Part shown: piece after piece, positions 1 to 10,903 of the stretch
Position numbering within the stretch: the first letter of the stretch is position 1
Layout of the letters: each line of letters opens with the position of its first letter
Assembly (NCBI GenBank): GCA_034509425.1
Contig: JAVTVJ010000292.1
Coordinates: 372,001 to 436,000 of the forward strand
Direction: 5' to 3'
Origin: Eopsaltria australis
Lineage: Eukaryota > Chordata > Aves > Passeriformes > Petroicidae
DNA: 64,000 bases
The notes under the pieces: model-generated
Told to the model about the DNA's origin: nothing
What the model saw: the letters and a program-made list of their open reading frames with translations, nothing else
Databases searched by the model: none
Made by a program: the position numbers and the translations under genes

Positions 1-3000
1 TTTGCTGCCAATGTCTACAACCTTGGTGAGATTCTTGTAGTCCACCCAAAGCGTGTTCTCGTCGCAGTTCTCCATGAAGGCATCGTCCAGGGTCACTTTG
101 AGCTGTGAGCCCTTCTTCAGCTCCACTTCTGCTGTGCCACTCTGTGTGACAACAAAGCCAGTAAAAACCAGCACACCACCGCCTCCCAGCCCACAGTAGT
201 TTGTCAAAACTTTTGGGAAGTAGTTTGTTCTCCAAGATATTTTTGTTTGGAAAAGGCCACAGGGTTAACACAGTATTGAGTCTACGTGGTGAAAAAAGTG
301 GGATAAAAAAAGCACAACTTACTCCCTTAATGAGTCCAGTTCGGATTTCAGGTCCCTTGGTGTCCAATGCAATAGCCACAGGTCTGTAGGTGATGGGATC
401 AGAGGCAAAGCTCTCTGTGGCTTCTCGCACATTCTTGATTGTGCCCTCATGATACTGGCAAGAAAAGAAAAGATGGAAATGTTAAAGCTGGTTCTACTCT
501 GCTACTTACAGAAAAGATCCCTGTGCACCCCAGAGGCTGCTCAAGCTGACAGTTCTGATCTCAATTTCACTTTTACCTTCAAAATTAAATCCAGACAAAG
601 CTTCCAGTAAAGCAGAGTGCAAGGATACAAAGGCCTTCCTGCCATGAAGGTGGAGTCTGGAAGTTCTCTCGTGTGCCCTCAGCTCTAATTTCAGAAGGAC
701 AACTCAAGAAGACAGTCCTGAGGTCTGGCTAAAGTGATTTTCCAAGAGAACACACATCTGCCAATTGAAGGTGGCTCACCAACCAACAGGCCTTTAAGAG
801 TAACTTTTGTAAAAGTTTTCCTGAGCCTATTCAACACAGCAGAACATTGACAGCACCAGCAGCTGGGTAATTGTGTGCATTGAAAGACATCTGATGGCAG
901 AAGATTGTCACAGTGCCACACACAGTTGTGCTCCTCCTCCCATCAGGCAAGATGCCTCTCCACACTGCCAGCTCCCACACACACTTCCAGCCTGACCCAC
1001 TATCAGTCCTGCAGGTGGACAGGCTTTTCACTCTTAGACTTAAATTCCCATAGATAAAGGATTTGCCAAAAGAATGTTATCCATGTAAATATTTACAGCT
1101 TATTTCCACAGCCAAAGCAATCACAGACAGGAGTTCAATACTCCAGCACCACGTGTTGGCGTCCAAACTTTGTTTGTGAGAGCATTTTGCTAAATGCTGC
1201 CAGTTTCAAGATAGTTTTGTGAGAAAACCCATCCCAGTTCCCTCAAATGTGCTACAGATGACCAGCATATCAGTTTACTTTACTTGTTTAAACAACATTA
1301 AGAGATAACCTCAACTACTTACAACTAGTAAGAGTTGTGTAACACCTGACAGACTTTAGTAGATAAGACATACCCTTTCCCCTCTGTGCCACACGGACTG
1401 ACAGTTTGACCTGGCTCACCCGGAACACCTGCTTGCCCCGTGCCACTCACCCACCCCAACACGAGCCCTCCACACTGACTTGGGTATCTCAGGGATGGTG
1501 AGCCAGCACCAGGAAGGTGAGGCTGGAAAAAGCCATGCTAAAGTTCACATGTGTGCCCTTGGTCAAAGACACTCAACAGCTGATAACTCTTTACAGCAGG
1601 AAAATGAGTCAATTTATTGACTGAATGTGCAAGCTAGGACTGAGATGGGCCCAACCCTTCCAGTCACTGCAGTTGGCGTGAAAGCAGCACAGAAAACATG
1701 CCCCAACAGTGCTACAACACTTATCTGAACCCAATCATCTGGGATTTTTCCATTTTAGTTTGATATCAAGGACTAGCTGGCTCCTAGGGAGTCTGACTTG
1801 CTCAAGAGTTACACATGCAGAACAGGAATGCAGACAGAGCTGGAGTTAAAAGCCATTTTTATTCTATGTAAAAGGGAGTCAGGCAGGTGCCAAAGCACCT
1901 CTGTTAAAGCTCAAGCCCTGTTAAATGGTTTGGGGTGGACACGAGAACTGAAGCACTTGTGACAGATGGAAACACACCGGAAACTGGGGCGTTCTGGAGG
2001 AGCCAGGAGGGGACACAAACTTAGGGCTATGGCTGATGGTCACACTCTGCAGGCAACAGCCACACCAGAGCCTGCAGTCGGCTTTGTCAGTGTGAAATGT
2101 GTAGTAAGACCTCGCACAAAGAAGAAAGACACACTCTCTGTCCTCAACCTCAGCCAAGTTCACAGACCACAGCAACTGGGCAATAATGGTGTGAGAATAC
2201 ACAGTTTCAGCCTGACCACCAACTCCCTGACATGTCACCTGGCCCGAGAACCACCTGGCCACAAGGATTTGACTCCTGGGACACACAGTTACACCACACT
2301 ATTCTTTCTCCAGGCTGATTTCCCAACTGCAAGGCAAGCACTGACACTATCCCAGGGTGATTAGTCAAGGTCTGATGGTTGCCCACAGTTAAGTATCAGC
2401 CCTTTTGATCCTGACACTGCCCTGTGCCCATTAAAGGCCACCAGGGTGAGAGGCCAAGCTGTTACACACCATGAGGCTCATGGGTCACTAAGTAAAGCCA
2501 CCTACAGCTGCTACTGGGTGACATTTTGAAAGTTGGAAAGCAGCCAGGGTTAAAAAAAACACAAACCAAAAAAAAAATGTCAGCAGAAAGGCTCAGGGTG
2601 GCATTCCAGCCAACCTAGAGTAGGATCCTCAGCTCCTCCAGTATCACTGAGGATCACAGCTATTTATAGCAAAAGGGGCTTGACTGTCATGGAGTGTTGA
2701 TTTCTTTTGACCTTATTCTTCTAAGCTCACCACACCATGTCCAAAGCTCCATGGTGGGACCTTCCAGAGCGCCAGGAATGAACCTGAAGCACGTGGTTAG
2801 CCAGAAAATCCAAGAGCCCATTCTATCCACTGGGCACAGTAACTGCATCAAATCACTAATAACAGATGCCTTTTGGTCAGGGTTATTCATTGATCGCCTG
2901 CTTGCGAAACCCCCAGCAATGGAACAAGAAGTGAGATGAACTGATAGTGTGACCTCCTGCAGAGGTGCAAAACAGGGACAGATCTTGGCTTCTGCTGCTC

Positions 3001-3904
3001 ACTGGGAAGCAGCAGCTCTGGGAACAGCAAGATGTGAAGAACTGAAGGATTTCATGGCACACAGTGTCAAATACCAGTTACCTGGCCCCCTGCTACAGGG
3101 CAGGGTGTGGAATTGAATTGCTTTCAAAATGGCTCAGAAAATACACTTCAATGTTATCAACAATGACACAGGCTCAGTATGTACAACCAGCATGCTTTCC
3201 CCAAAAACAGCTATTTGACCTTCCCACACCAAGTCTGGATGAAGCTGGATTTCCCTTTTCCCTGAAGGACAGGATCAGCAGACACACCCTTACCTCATGG
3301 GTGCCGTGAGAGAAGTTGAGGCGGGCAACGTTCATTCCAGATTTAATCATTTCCTTCAGCTTATCCACAGAGCGGGAGGCCGGGCCTAGGAGGAAGAAAC
3401 AGTTTGAACATTAACTTTGGAAAAATAATGAGGTAGCCCACACAGACCAGGCTGTTTCATGTGGAAGAGAAAAGGTAAATGGATACAGCATTGCTCAGTG
3501 CTGCAGCAGCAAATATTGTTTTAACTTGCCCACAGACTGCAGCAGAACCCAAGCAATTCCCATTTCCCTGGATACTGGATTGACTCCCAGCAGTAACACA
3601 GGTTAGGCAAACATGGGAAAGACATTTTCTTTCACCACACAAGTTCAGCCCTGGCAAGGGATGAAAGCCAGATCCCTCTCACAATTTCCCTAACAAGTTT
3701 CACCAAGGTGTGGGTTCCCAGTAGCAATTCTCTCCTATCTAGGAATGGCCTACCAATGGTGCAGATGATGCCGGTGTTTCTGGCGATGGTTGGCTCGGAG
3801 TCGATGTCCAGGCGGCACATGTGCTCCAGGAAGGTGTCTGCCATGGCAGCGTGCAGCTGCTGGGTCTGGATGAAAGCGGTCCCTGCATCATGGTGCTTCG
3901 ACAT
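1..3904 (-). CDS. PKM: Pyruvate kinase PKM, N-terminal part (four coding exons, runs off the left edge)
   Basis: This is the cytosolic glycolytic enzyme that converts phosphoenolpyruvate and ADP to pyruvate and ATP, as a homotetramer. Coding exons on the minus strand are 3904-3754 (ATG at 3904-3902), 3385-3294, 454-323 and 141-1. The first ends in phase 1 and the others restore frame, giving 125 codons before the last exon and 47 within it. The product shows [11 protein letters not shown], the A-domain start [11 protein letters not shown], the substrate-loop region [14 protein letters not shown] and the B-domain start [14 protein letters not shown], ending at VDIGSK. These match vertebrate PKM closely. 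The exon before the ATG begins at 3923 after a CCAG acceptor, leaving 19 nt of 5'UTR in the coding exon. The mutually exclusive M1/M2 exons lie outside the window, so the isoform cannot be judged. PKLR is excluded by the N-terminus. Confidence 0.96.
455..3293 (-). other. PKM: PKM intron between the GTHE and YHEG exons
   Basis: A 2.8-kb intron flanked by a clean minus-strand donor (complement of ttacc, ending at 3293) and an acceptor with CAG at 457-455. I see no exon, tandem repeat or mobile element in it on either strand. The open frames within it (for example around 1921-2364) lack recognisable protein character. Confidence 0.8.
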
Positions 3905-6900
3905 GGTTACTCGATTCCTGTACCTGGAAGGAAAGAAAGCGGTGCCAGGTTTGGGAATCACCCACCCCAACCTGCCCATCAAGCAGAGACACCAAGACAA
4001 CCACGTGATGAATATGGAGGTAACAAGAAAGTTGCTACTGGGTCAAACTATCTTTATGTGCCTATTTGAGAGTCCTAACAGGCACAACACGTTTCTATTT
4101 CCATGTCATCCCCCACATGGACCATCCAAAGCTCACCTGCCTTCTATGCAGATGTTCCCTTCATAGCTTCTCTTCATTGCCAGTCTTCCCTTGGAGCTAC
4201 ACAACGTAACAAAATTCAAGCACTTGAGTGCACAGGCAGAGGCTCTGCCTCCTCCCTCCCAGCTCTCCACTCATTTCTCCTACAGGCCTCAACTGCACTT
4301 CCCATCCCCCTTGGGTCCGGGGCAGCTCGGCACTGGCGTGACTGCAGCGCACCTGCACACGGGCAACCTTCTGCCCAGGAGCACCTAATCACGGCAAAGT
4401 CCGCCTAAGCCTAAACCCCATCCTTTAAGCCTGGACAAGGAAGCAGACTTGAGTTGATTAGATGCAACACCTTGGCAGAGAACACATAGAAGACTGAAGA
4501 TTTAATACACTCAAAGTCCCTTTGACTGAAGATGCTGCAGGTCTCCCCTGCCCCATGCACTCCACCCACAGCAGCAGAAATCTATCGCGGTTTAAAACTG
4601 GTTGTATTTTTCAACATTGGGATTAAAAAACATCTCTGAATTCAGGCTCCTCTGGACTAGAGAATCCCCACAACAGCAGGACCAGCCTATTCTTCAGGAA
4701 CCTACCCTTCCAAGAGGAAGCTGAGCTGAAGCTTAACTGTCCACTGGGACAGAAGGACACTCATTTCACACCAGTACCTGTGCTCCAGGCATTTCTAATT
4801 GCACTAATTTTGTTCTCAAGTAGCAGTGGCAGTTCAAAGCTCTTTGTCTCTTGGACCTGCCCAGGCTAGAATCCCAGCATCACAAAGGCCTCTGGTAAAA
4901 AGTGATGCAAGGTGGTGGCTATTGGCATGGGCAGATCACTCATTTTGTCTTTAAAGACTGGTTAAACTTCAACCTCCATGCCCTGGGCACACGGGCAATA
5001 TTCAGAGCAGGCATGAGCTGCCTTCATCTCCAAGATGTGCTCACAGAAGCATGGGCTGGGGCTCAGCTAAAAACTGGGACAGAGCAGGAACAGAGCTGGG
5101 CTTTTGTTCTGCCCACCCCAGGCAGACAAAGCCCACCAATAAACCACAGAATGGTGTGAGGGGCACACACCAGCCAGCTCAGCACACCCAGCTTTGACAG
5201 AGAGGCACCAATAAACCCAAACGCTCTGCAAGAGCTGTCAGGAGTGAGCTCAGTGAAGGGCAGGCCATGCCCTGCCAGCCTGCCTGGTGCAGTCCCGGTG
5301 CCGCAGCAGCCCCGCTGTCTGCCCCCGATGCTCCTCCCCTGCTCCGCAGCCCTTCCTCATGTACGTGCAGATCCTCTCGCAGGCAGCCCTGACTCACCCT
5401 CGCCTTGCTGCCATGCGCCACAGAGCAGCCAGGCCAGCAAAAACCATAATTTGACCTGGCAAAGCCTCTTTTCCCTCAGCCCTGCCAGAAGCTGCTGATT
5501 CACCGGAGTCACTACAAGAAGGTCTGCCCACATAAAAACCCCAACAAAGTCTCATTATTATAGGAAAACCCTCTGGTCAGTCCTAAAACACTGTGTTTCA
5601 AGCTCTCTAACACTTGCTGCTCCACCTTCCGACACCTGCAGAGCAGCGTCAGCTTCCTTAGATGCCAAAAAAAACAAGCCTTTGTTGGGAAATCACCTCC
5701 ATGCACAGGGAATCAGGTTTGCACAGCTTCTAGGAACAAGAGGAATACGGAACAACGGTATCCCAACACGGAAACTGCAGCCAGAGCACGACTTGGAAGC
5801 TTATAAAAAATAGTCAAGCAAATTCTCCCTGCCTCATGGAAATCCCCCACCTACTCAAGTTATTTGCAAATACAATTTATAAAGAGAAAGGAAAAGTTCA
5901 CTTCCCAGCCAGAATCCCCTTCACAAGATTTTCCAGCAGTTTAGAGGGCTCAGAAAAATTAACCGCAGACACAGTGACCTTGTCCAGGGACGAGAACAGA
6001 AACGCAGGAGCCAGAAAGTATCCCAAACACCCATCTGTCCACAGCACCGTGCCCACGACCACCAAGAGCCTTTTTAATATTCCCTTCTGCCTTCCATCAC
6101 CGTGCATTTACAAGGCATCAACTGAATTTTACTGGAATGACCAGTATCATATTTATAACAGGAATGTCTGGCATTTCCCACTACTCCGCTTTTTCTAAAA
6201 TCAAACAGAGGAGCAAGGACTTCAAGGACACCAGAAAACACAGAGCACTCAGTCTAGGCAGACTGAGGAAAGCAGGGTGAGCAATACCCTACAATGCCTG
6301 AATGTTTCCAGCACTGAATAAACCTGAATTCATTCCTCAAGGAATAACGATTAAATCCCCAAATTTATTACGTGGCCTGCCCATGCTTCAGGCAGGGTGT
6401 CTCAATAAAGTCTGGTATCTCCTCAGCTCCTGTATATTCCAGACTGAGCCATTTGAGGTCGGGACTGGTTTTACTGTAGCCAGGTGACTAATTCCAGCCA
6501 GCTCATCCCATGGGTCAGATGAGAGCCTAAAATCACGCTTTCTCCGGATATGCCCCTTGGGGATGAAGAAAGGACAGGGAACAGCAATCCCCACCCAGGG
6601 CCAAGTCTTTGATGTTATTGGTGACAAAGAAGTAGAAACTGCAGCAGGGGCTGTCCTCAGGCCACAGCAGCAGAGCTGTGTCACTGCCAGCAGGAATTCC
6701 AGCCAGGAGGCTCCCAAGGGGTGATCATTTGGGATTTACTGGTCAGCCTTACTTACACAACCTCATGGACGCTGCAGAACAAGGCTGCTCATGCCCAGTG
6801 TCCCTGCCCAGAGGCAGAAATGGTTTGAGTTAGTGCTCAAGGCAGGGTTATGAAACCAGGCAGGCCCTTCAGATTCCCAAAAAAAGCCTAGAAAAACATC

Positions 6901-8822
6901 AGCTTTCCTCATTCCAGAAGCTAAAGGCACTCAACGACAGAGAAATGCAGCCCTGCAGAGAAGCAGGATTTGACCCTGGCCTGGCATCCCCTCTCCCAGG
7001 GAGGGAGGACAGCACATTCCTGCCAGGCAGCTGGTGCCGGAGGTGGTGTCTCGCCGTTACGTAAGGACAAAATGGCCACCCCAAAATTCCACCCCTTTTC
7101 TGCAAGCCTGGATGGAACCCAGGAGCCACCACCTGTTCCTGGCTGGCACACGCTCTCCCCGGCAACGAGCTGCAGATCCACGGGAGGAGAGACCCACAAC
7201 GGAGATGCCTCTCCAGCTTTTTAGCAATGGGTAACAGGAAGGTCAGGATGGCTCTGGCATCTTCCCCGTGTGCTGCTGGCTCAGCCGTGCCTTTGCTGAG
7301 CTGCCCTTCCTGGAAGGCTTAACTAAAAAAATAAAGAGGAGGTGGCAAGCATCGGGTGTTTGGTGACGAGAAAGACTTATCTCGAGGGTATTTGTAGGAC
7401 ACACCTACAGGCTTAACCTTGCAGAGGACAAGGAGCCTTTTGGCTTGGCAAAAAGCACCTGGCTGCCTTCAGGCAAGCTGTAAAAACCTCCTTTACACGA
7501 TAAAAGCAAGCTCGGGGGTTTTCTTTTCACATTTAACTAGGCAGAAGTGTAGACCACTGTGCTGCATCCCCACTCCAGGATGGAGATTGCTGCACGTGGC
7601 AGCGCCCCGGTACTGCAGCCCCATTCCCTACGTGCCATCCATCACCACCCGCTGCGGCTCCAGCTTCCCCCATCTTCCCCCGGGAGAGCAACGGACAGGA
7701 GGGAGATAAAGGACCAGCACGTGCTCCAGCCGGCCTGGGAAACGTCTTGTTCCCATCAAATTAAATTACCAACTTGTTGGGTAGAAAGAGAATTAAGGCT
7801 GGCGGTGAATCACTCCGGCTAACCGCAATAAATGGAAGTTTTAATAACAGTTTTAGATGGATAAAAAAAAGTACGTAATCAAAAAACGCAGGCAGCTGAA
7901 GACTCTCCAAGCTCTTTATCTAGTGCAAGTGAAATTTCTCAGAAGGGTTTCACAGGCAGAAGTCGCCAGTTCAAGCACGTGGCTCGAAGCAGTGCTTCCT
8001 GCCTTGAACAAAAAAACCTGCTTAATCCGCTGATGGGCTGGAAACCCGCTGGCACCCACCCGGCCCATCAACCCATCCAACTCCTTCGTATTAGCCAGAA
8101 TTCTGCTCTATAAACGGGATCTCGGGCACGAAATTACACTCTTAAGTTTTGGGGTGAGTTTTGGATTTTTTTGTTGTTGGTTTGGTTGTTTGGGGGGGTT
8201 TTTTTTGTGCTTTTTGGTTTGTTTTTTTTAAATAAAGCAATTCTAATTGCACATGTCCCTGGACGTGTCTGAGTAACCAAAAACCTCTTTGTCATCGCAT
8301 CTTCGAGCCAAGGCAAGTCACGATGAGCAGCAGCAGGAAAGTTAATACTTTCACATGACAAAAACCTCCATAAAACACTGATTTTTTGTTAACCTGAGCC
8401 TCGCCGATACCGAGTTGCCTTATCAGAACAAAGCAGGTTTTTAGAGATTGCCGTCTACTTTTAGTAGTCTGACAAGACAGTCGGGAGGATGCCATTGTCC
8501 GCCGACAAAAGCGCTATTCATGCCCTGGCAGCCCTGCAAAGGGGGTTTAAACACGTTTCAAAGGTTTTTCACAGTTCAAGAGACTGTCCAAATCAATTGG
8601 ACGTGTTTAAGCAGGCACAATTACGGGAGAAGATTAATTCAGAAGAGGCCTTCTCTTCCCGGGGGGGCCGGGAAGAGGCTGCAGCATCAGTGGTGGGTGC
8701 AGTGAGCCAGACGCTGATTTAAGCTGATGCCCTTCGGGGACCTGCCGGCTCTTGCGTGAGTGCAGGCACGGGGAGGCGGGGGGAAGGTGGGGGGTGGCCT
8801 AGCGCCTCACTCCGTCTGCCTC

Positions 8823-8831
8823 TGACTCAGC
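8823..8831 (+). promoter_or_regulatory. AP-1/antioxidant-response-like site TGACTCAGC
   Basis: TGACTCAGC fits the MAF/NRF2 pattern TGACnnnGC and contains an AP-1 site. It lies at the edge of the PKM CpG island. A second copy is at complement 9659-9651. Confidence 0.3.
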
Positions 8832-9026
8832 CTCCCAGCAGCTCCCCCGGCACTGCCCAGGCGGCAGGAGCCGGCCGGCAGCCGCGCCCCGCGCTCCGTT
8901 CAACGGCACGGCCGCGGGACACGCGCGGGGCTCCCCGCTCGTACGTGTCCCCGTTCATTCACCCCGGCACTCACACCACAGACCGGACCCCCGCCGCCTC
9001 CCTGTGCCCGGTGCGGCCGTTTCCCG

Positions 9027-9215
9027 GTGTGGGCCGTGGGGAGATGCTCGGAACAAGCGTTCCCCAGTGCGTGCCGTGGGGAGATGCTCGGAGCAGGCGT
9101 TCCCAGGCGCAGGATCGGAAGAGATGGCCGGAGCGGGCGTTCCCCAGTGCTGGATCACGGGGGGGATGCCCGGAGCGGGCGTTCCCCGGTGCGGGGTCTC
9201 GGGGGGATACTCGGG
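9027..9215. repeat. Tandem repeat of about 40 bp, 4-5 diverged copies, in the PKM CpG island
   Basis: Successive copies share a GGGAGATGCTCGGAGCAGGC-type core followed by GTTCCCCAGTGC. The copies differ by substitutions and small indels. The repeat keeps frames open on both strands, which explains the long open frames here. Confidence 0.75.
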
Positions 9216-9446
9216 GAGGCAGAGGAGGGGACGCGGGGCCAAGGCCGCCGGCAGCCACGTGCTCGGCGCCGCGAGCCCCCCGCGCGCCCCCTCCCCAACC
9301 GTCCCACAGGGCGCGCGCCCCCTCCCCTCAGCCGCCGCCTGGGGGGGGACCCTCTCCCGGCGGCGGAAACATGGGGATAACGACGGTACCGGCGTGGCCG
9401 GCCCTGTTCGCTCGCCGCCCCTCAGACCGCCGTTACCTGCCGCCGT

Positions 9447-9453
9447 TGACTCA
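9447..9453 (+). promoter_or_regulatory. AP-1 site TGACTCA
   Basis: A perfect TGACTCA core lies 10 bases from the candidate PKM exon 1 donor. It is one of three such cores in about 840 bp of the island. Function is unproven. Confidence 0.25.
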
Positions 9454-9650
9454 CGCCCCGGAGCTGTCCTCTCCCTACAAGCGCCGCCGCCGGTCTGCGC
9501 ACAGCCCCCACGCCCCGCCAAGGTGATGCCGGCCGGCCGCAGCACCGCCCCCCCGCGGATCCCTCCGCCGCCCGCTCCGCCGGGGGCCACAAGGGCGGGG
9601 CGCCGGGGCTACTTTCACGGGCGGACGCACAAAGCACGGAGGAGGGAGGC

Positions 9651-9659
9651 GCTGAGTCA
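9651..9659 (-). promoter_or_regulatory. AP-1/antioxidant-response-like site TGACTCAGC (minus strand)
   Basis: The complement reads TGACTCAGC, the same nonamer as at 8823. It sits about 20 bases from a CCAAT box in the upstream part of the PKM island. Confidence 0.3.
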
Positions 9660-9929
9660 CAGCACGCGCCCGGCCGGCCAATGAGGAGGCGGCGCAGGCC
9701 CCGCGCGCGCGGACGGAGAGTGGCCGTCACCTTAAAGGGACCGCGGCCGCGCGAGATGCTCTTAAAGGGGCCGCGGCCCCCAACTCACACCGAGCCCTCC
9801 AGTTCACACGGACCCCGCTCTACTCACACCGAGCCTCCCTCCAACTCACACAAACCCTTAGGTCACACCTCAGGGGTCCCTCACTCTGCGGGGGCAGCGG
9901 CTCTGGGTGTTGGGTGCTTTGGAGGGTCC

Positions 9930-10700
9930 TAAGACCCTCCAGTGGGGACACTGGGGACCAGTGTGGATGCTCTTAGTGGAGTCACAAGGACACAGTGCTG
10001 GGGATATGAGGCTGGAGATGTTGGAGGCATGGTGCTGGGGACACTGAGGACGCTGTGCTGGGGTCAGGGAGAGACCAGGCTGGAGATTCTGGGGCCACTT
10101 GGGCCACTGTCGCAGCTGTGTGGGGACCCAACATGGACCCCATATGCCAGATCCATGAAGGCCCTTGGCTGGTGATAGTAGGGACCCCATGCTGCATGTA
10201 TTGGGGTCACGGTCCCAGAACCATGGGGACCTTTTGCTGGTGACCCATGACAGCGGCTCCACACTGGGACTGTGGTGACACTGCGGACCTGCCATTGACA
10301 CAGGGACCCTGTGGTGGACTGCAGGGACACTGTTATAGCCATCTGAGGACCCAAAATGGTCACTGTATGCTGGGACCACAGCGGGATCCTGTTCTGGGTA
10401 CACTGGGGACCCTGTGGACCATGGAGGGCACCAAGAATGGTCACTGTACTGGAGGTGCTGGGACCCTGTACTGGGGACACTAGGGACTCTGTACTGGGGA
10501 CATTGAGAATCCCGTGCTGGGCTATGAGGGCACCGTGACAGCCATGGAGGGGACCCAAAGCAGTCACTCTGTAGTGGGGACACTGGGGACACTGTGCTGG
10601 GCCTTGGGGACATTGCGGGGACACTCAGCATGGCCACCACATGGGGCACCCTGTGCTGGGGACAGGGGCGCCCTACACTGGGGACACTGGTTATTCTGGG
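9930..10700. repeat. Degenerate minisatellite (GGGGACACTG-type) between PKM and PARP6
   Basis: About 0.77 kb is built from imperfect units around ACTGGGGACACTGGGGAC and CTGTGCTGGGGACACT, with unit length varying around 20-40 bp. It fills most of the gap between the PKM and PARP6 promoters. Open frames across it are repeat artefacts. Confidence 0.8.
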
Positions 10701-10903
10701 GACCCCGGGGACGCCGCTAACTCCGTGTCGCCCGCACGGCGCTGCCCCGCTCCCGGGGCTCCCGGGGCTCCCGGGGGTGTCGGGGGTCCCCGGCGGTGAC
10801 GTCACGGCGGCGCCGCGGGGTGACGCTGTGCGGCGGCCGTGACGTCAGGGCCGGCCCCCCGGCAGCATGGCGGCCGTGCCCGCGCCGGCCGGCCCGCGCT
10901 GAC
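10701..10903 (+). promoter_or_regulatory. PARP6: PARP6 core promoter/5'UTR with two consensus CRE palindromes
   Basis: This GC-rich stretch directly precedes the PARP6 ATG. It holds TGACGTCA at 10798-10805 and again at 10840-10847, plus a TGACG half-site at 10821-10825. The two palindromes start 42 bp apart. CREB/ATF binding is the established reading of this motif in CpG-island promoters; use here is inferred. The transcription start is not determined, so some of these bases may be 5'UTR. Confidence 0.6.
10867..10902 (+). CDS. Upstream ORF of 11 codons ending one base before the PARP6 start
   Basis: An ATG at 10867 with A at -3 and G at +4 (strong Kozak context) opens MAAVPAPAGPR, then TGA at 10900-10902. 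One base later comes the PARP6 ATG at 10904. If transcription starts upstream of 10867, ribosomes would translate this uORF and would have to reinitiate within a few bases or reach the main start by leaky scanning. The peptide itself has no recognisable function. Confidence 0.4.
   Translation: MAAVPAPAGPR

Larger units (their letters stand above)
3924..9436 (-). other. PKM: PKM first intron (about 5.5 kb)
   Basis: The stretch between the PKM start-codon exon and the upstream CpG island is unique, moderately AT-rich sequence. The only marked composition feature is a T/G-rich tract at about 8151-8240. I see no coding exon on either strand. The upstream limit depends on the proposed noncoding exon 1 and is inferred. 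Confidence 0.55.
8750..9790 (-). promoter_or_regulatory. PKM: CpG-island promoter of PKM with candidate noncoding exon 1
   Basis: The GC and CpG content rises sharply here, with NotI-like and Sp1-like motifs, and falls again near 9800. PKM genes have a noncoding first exon in a CpG island. A good minus-strand donor (CAG|GTAAC) lies at 9437/9436, so exon 1 could end at 9437 and start somewhere in 9450-9700. A CCAAT box is read on the plus strand near 9678. The promoter assignment follows from position and composition; exact transcription start and exon 1 are inferences. Confidence 0.5.

Noticed and set aside
8756..9590. Long open frames on both strands in the PKM CpG island
   Set aside because: High GC and a 40-bp tandem repeat deplete stop codons. 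Composition is Arg/Pro/Gly-rich without any domain, and frames overlap on both strands.
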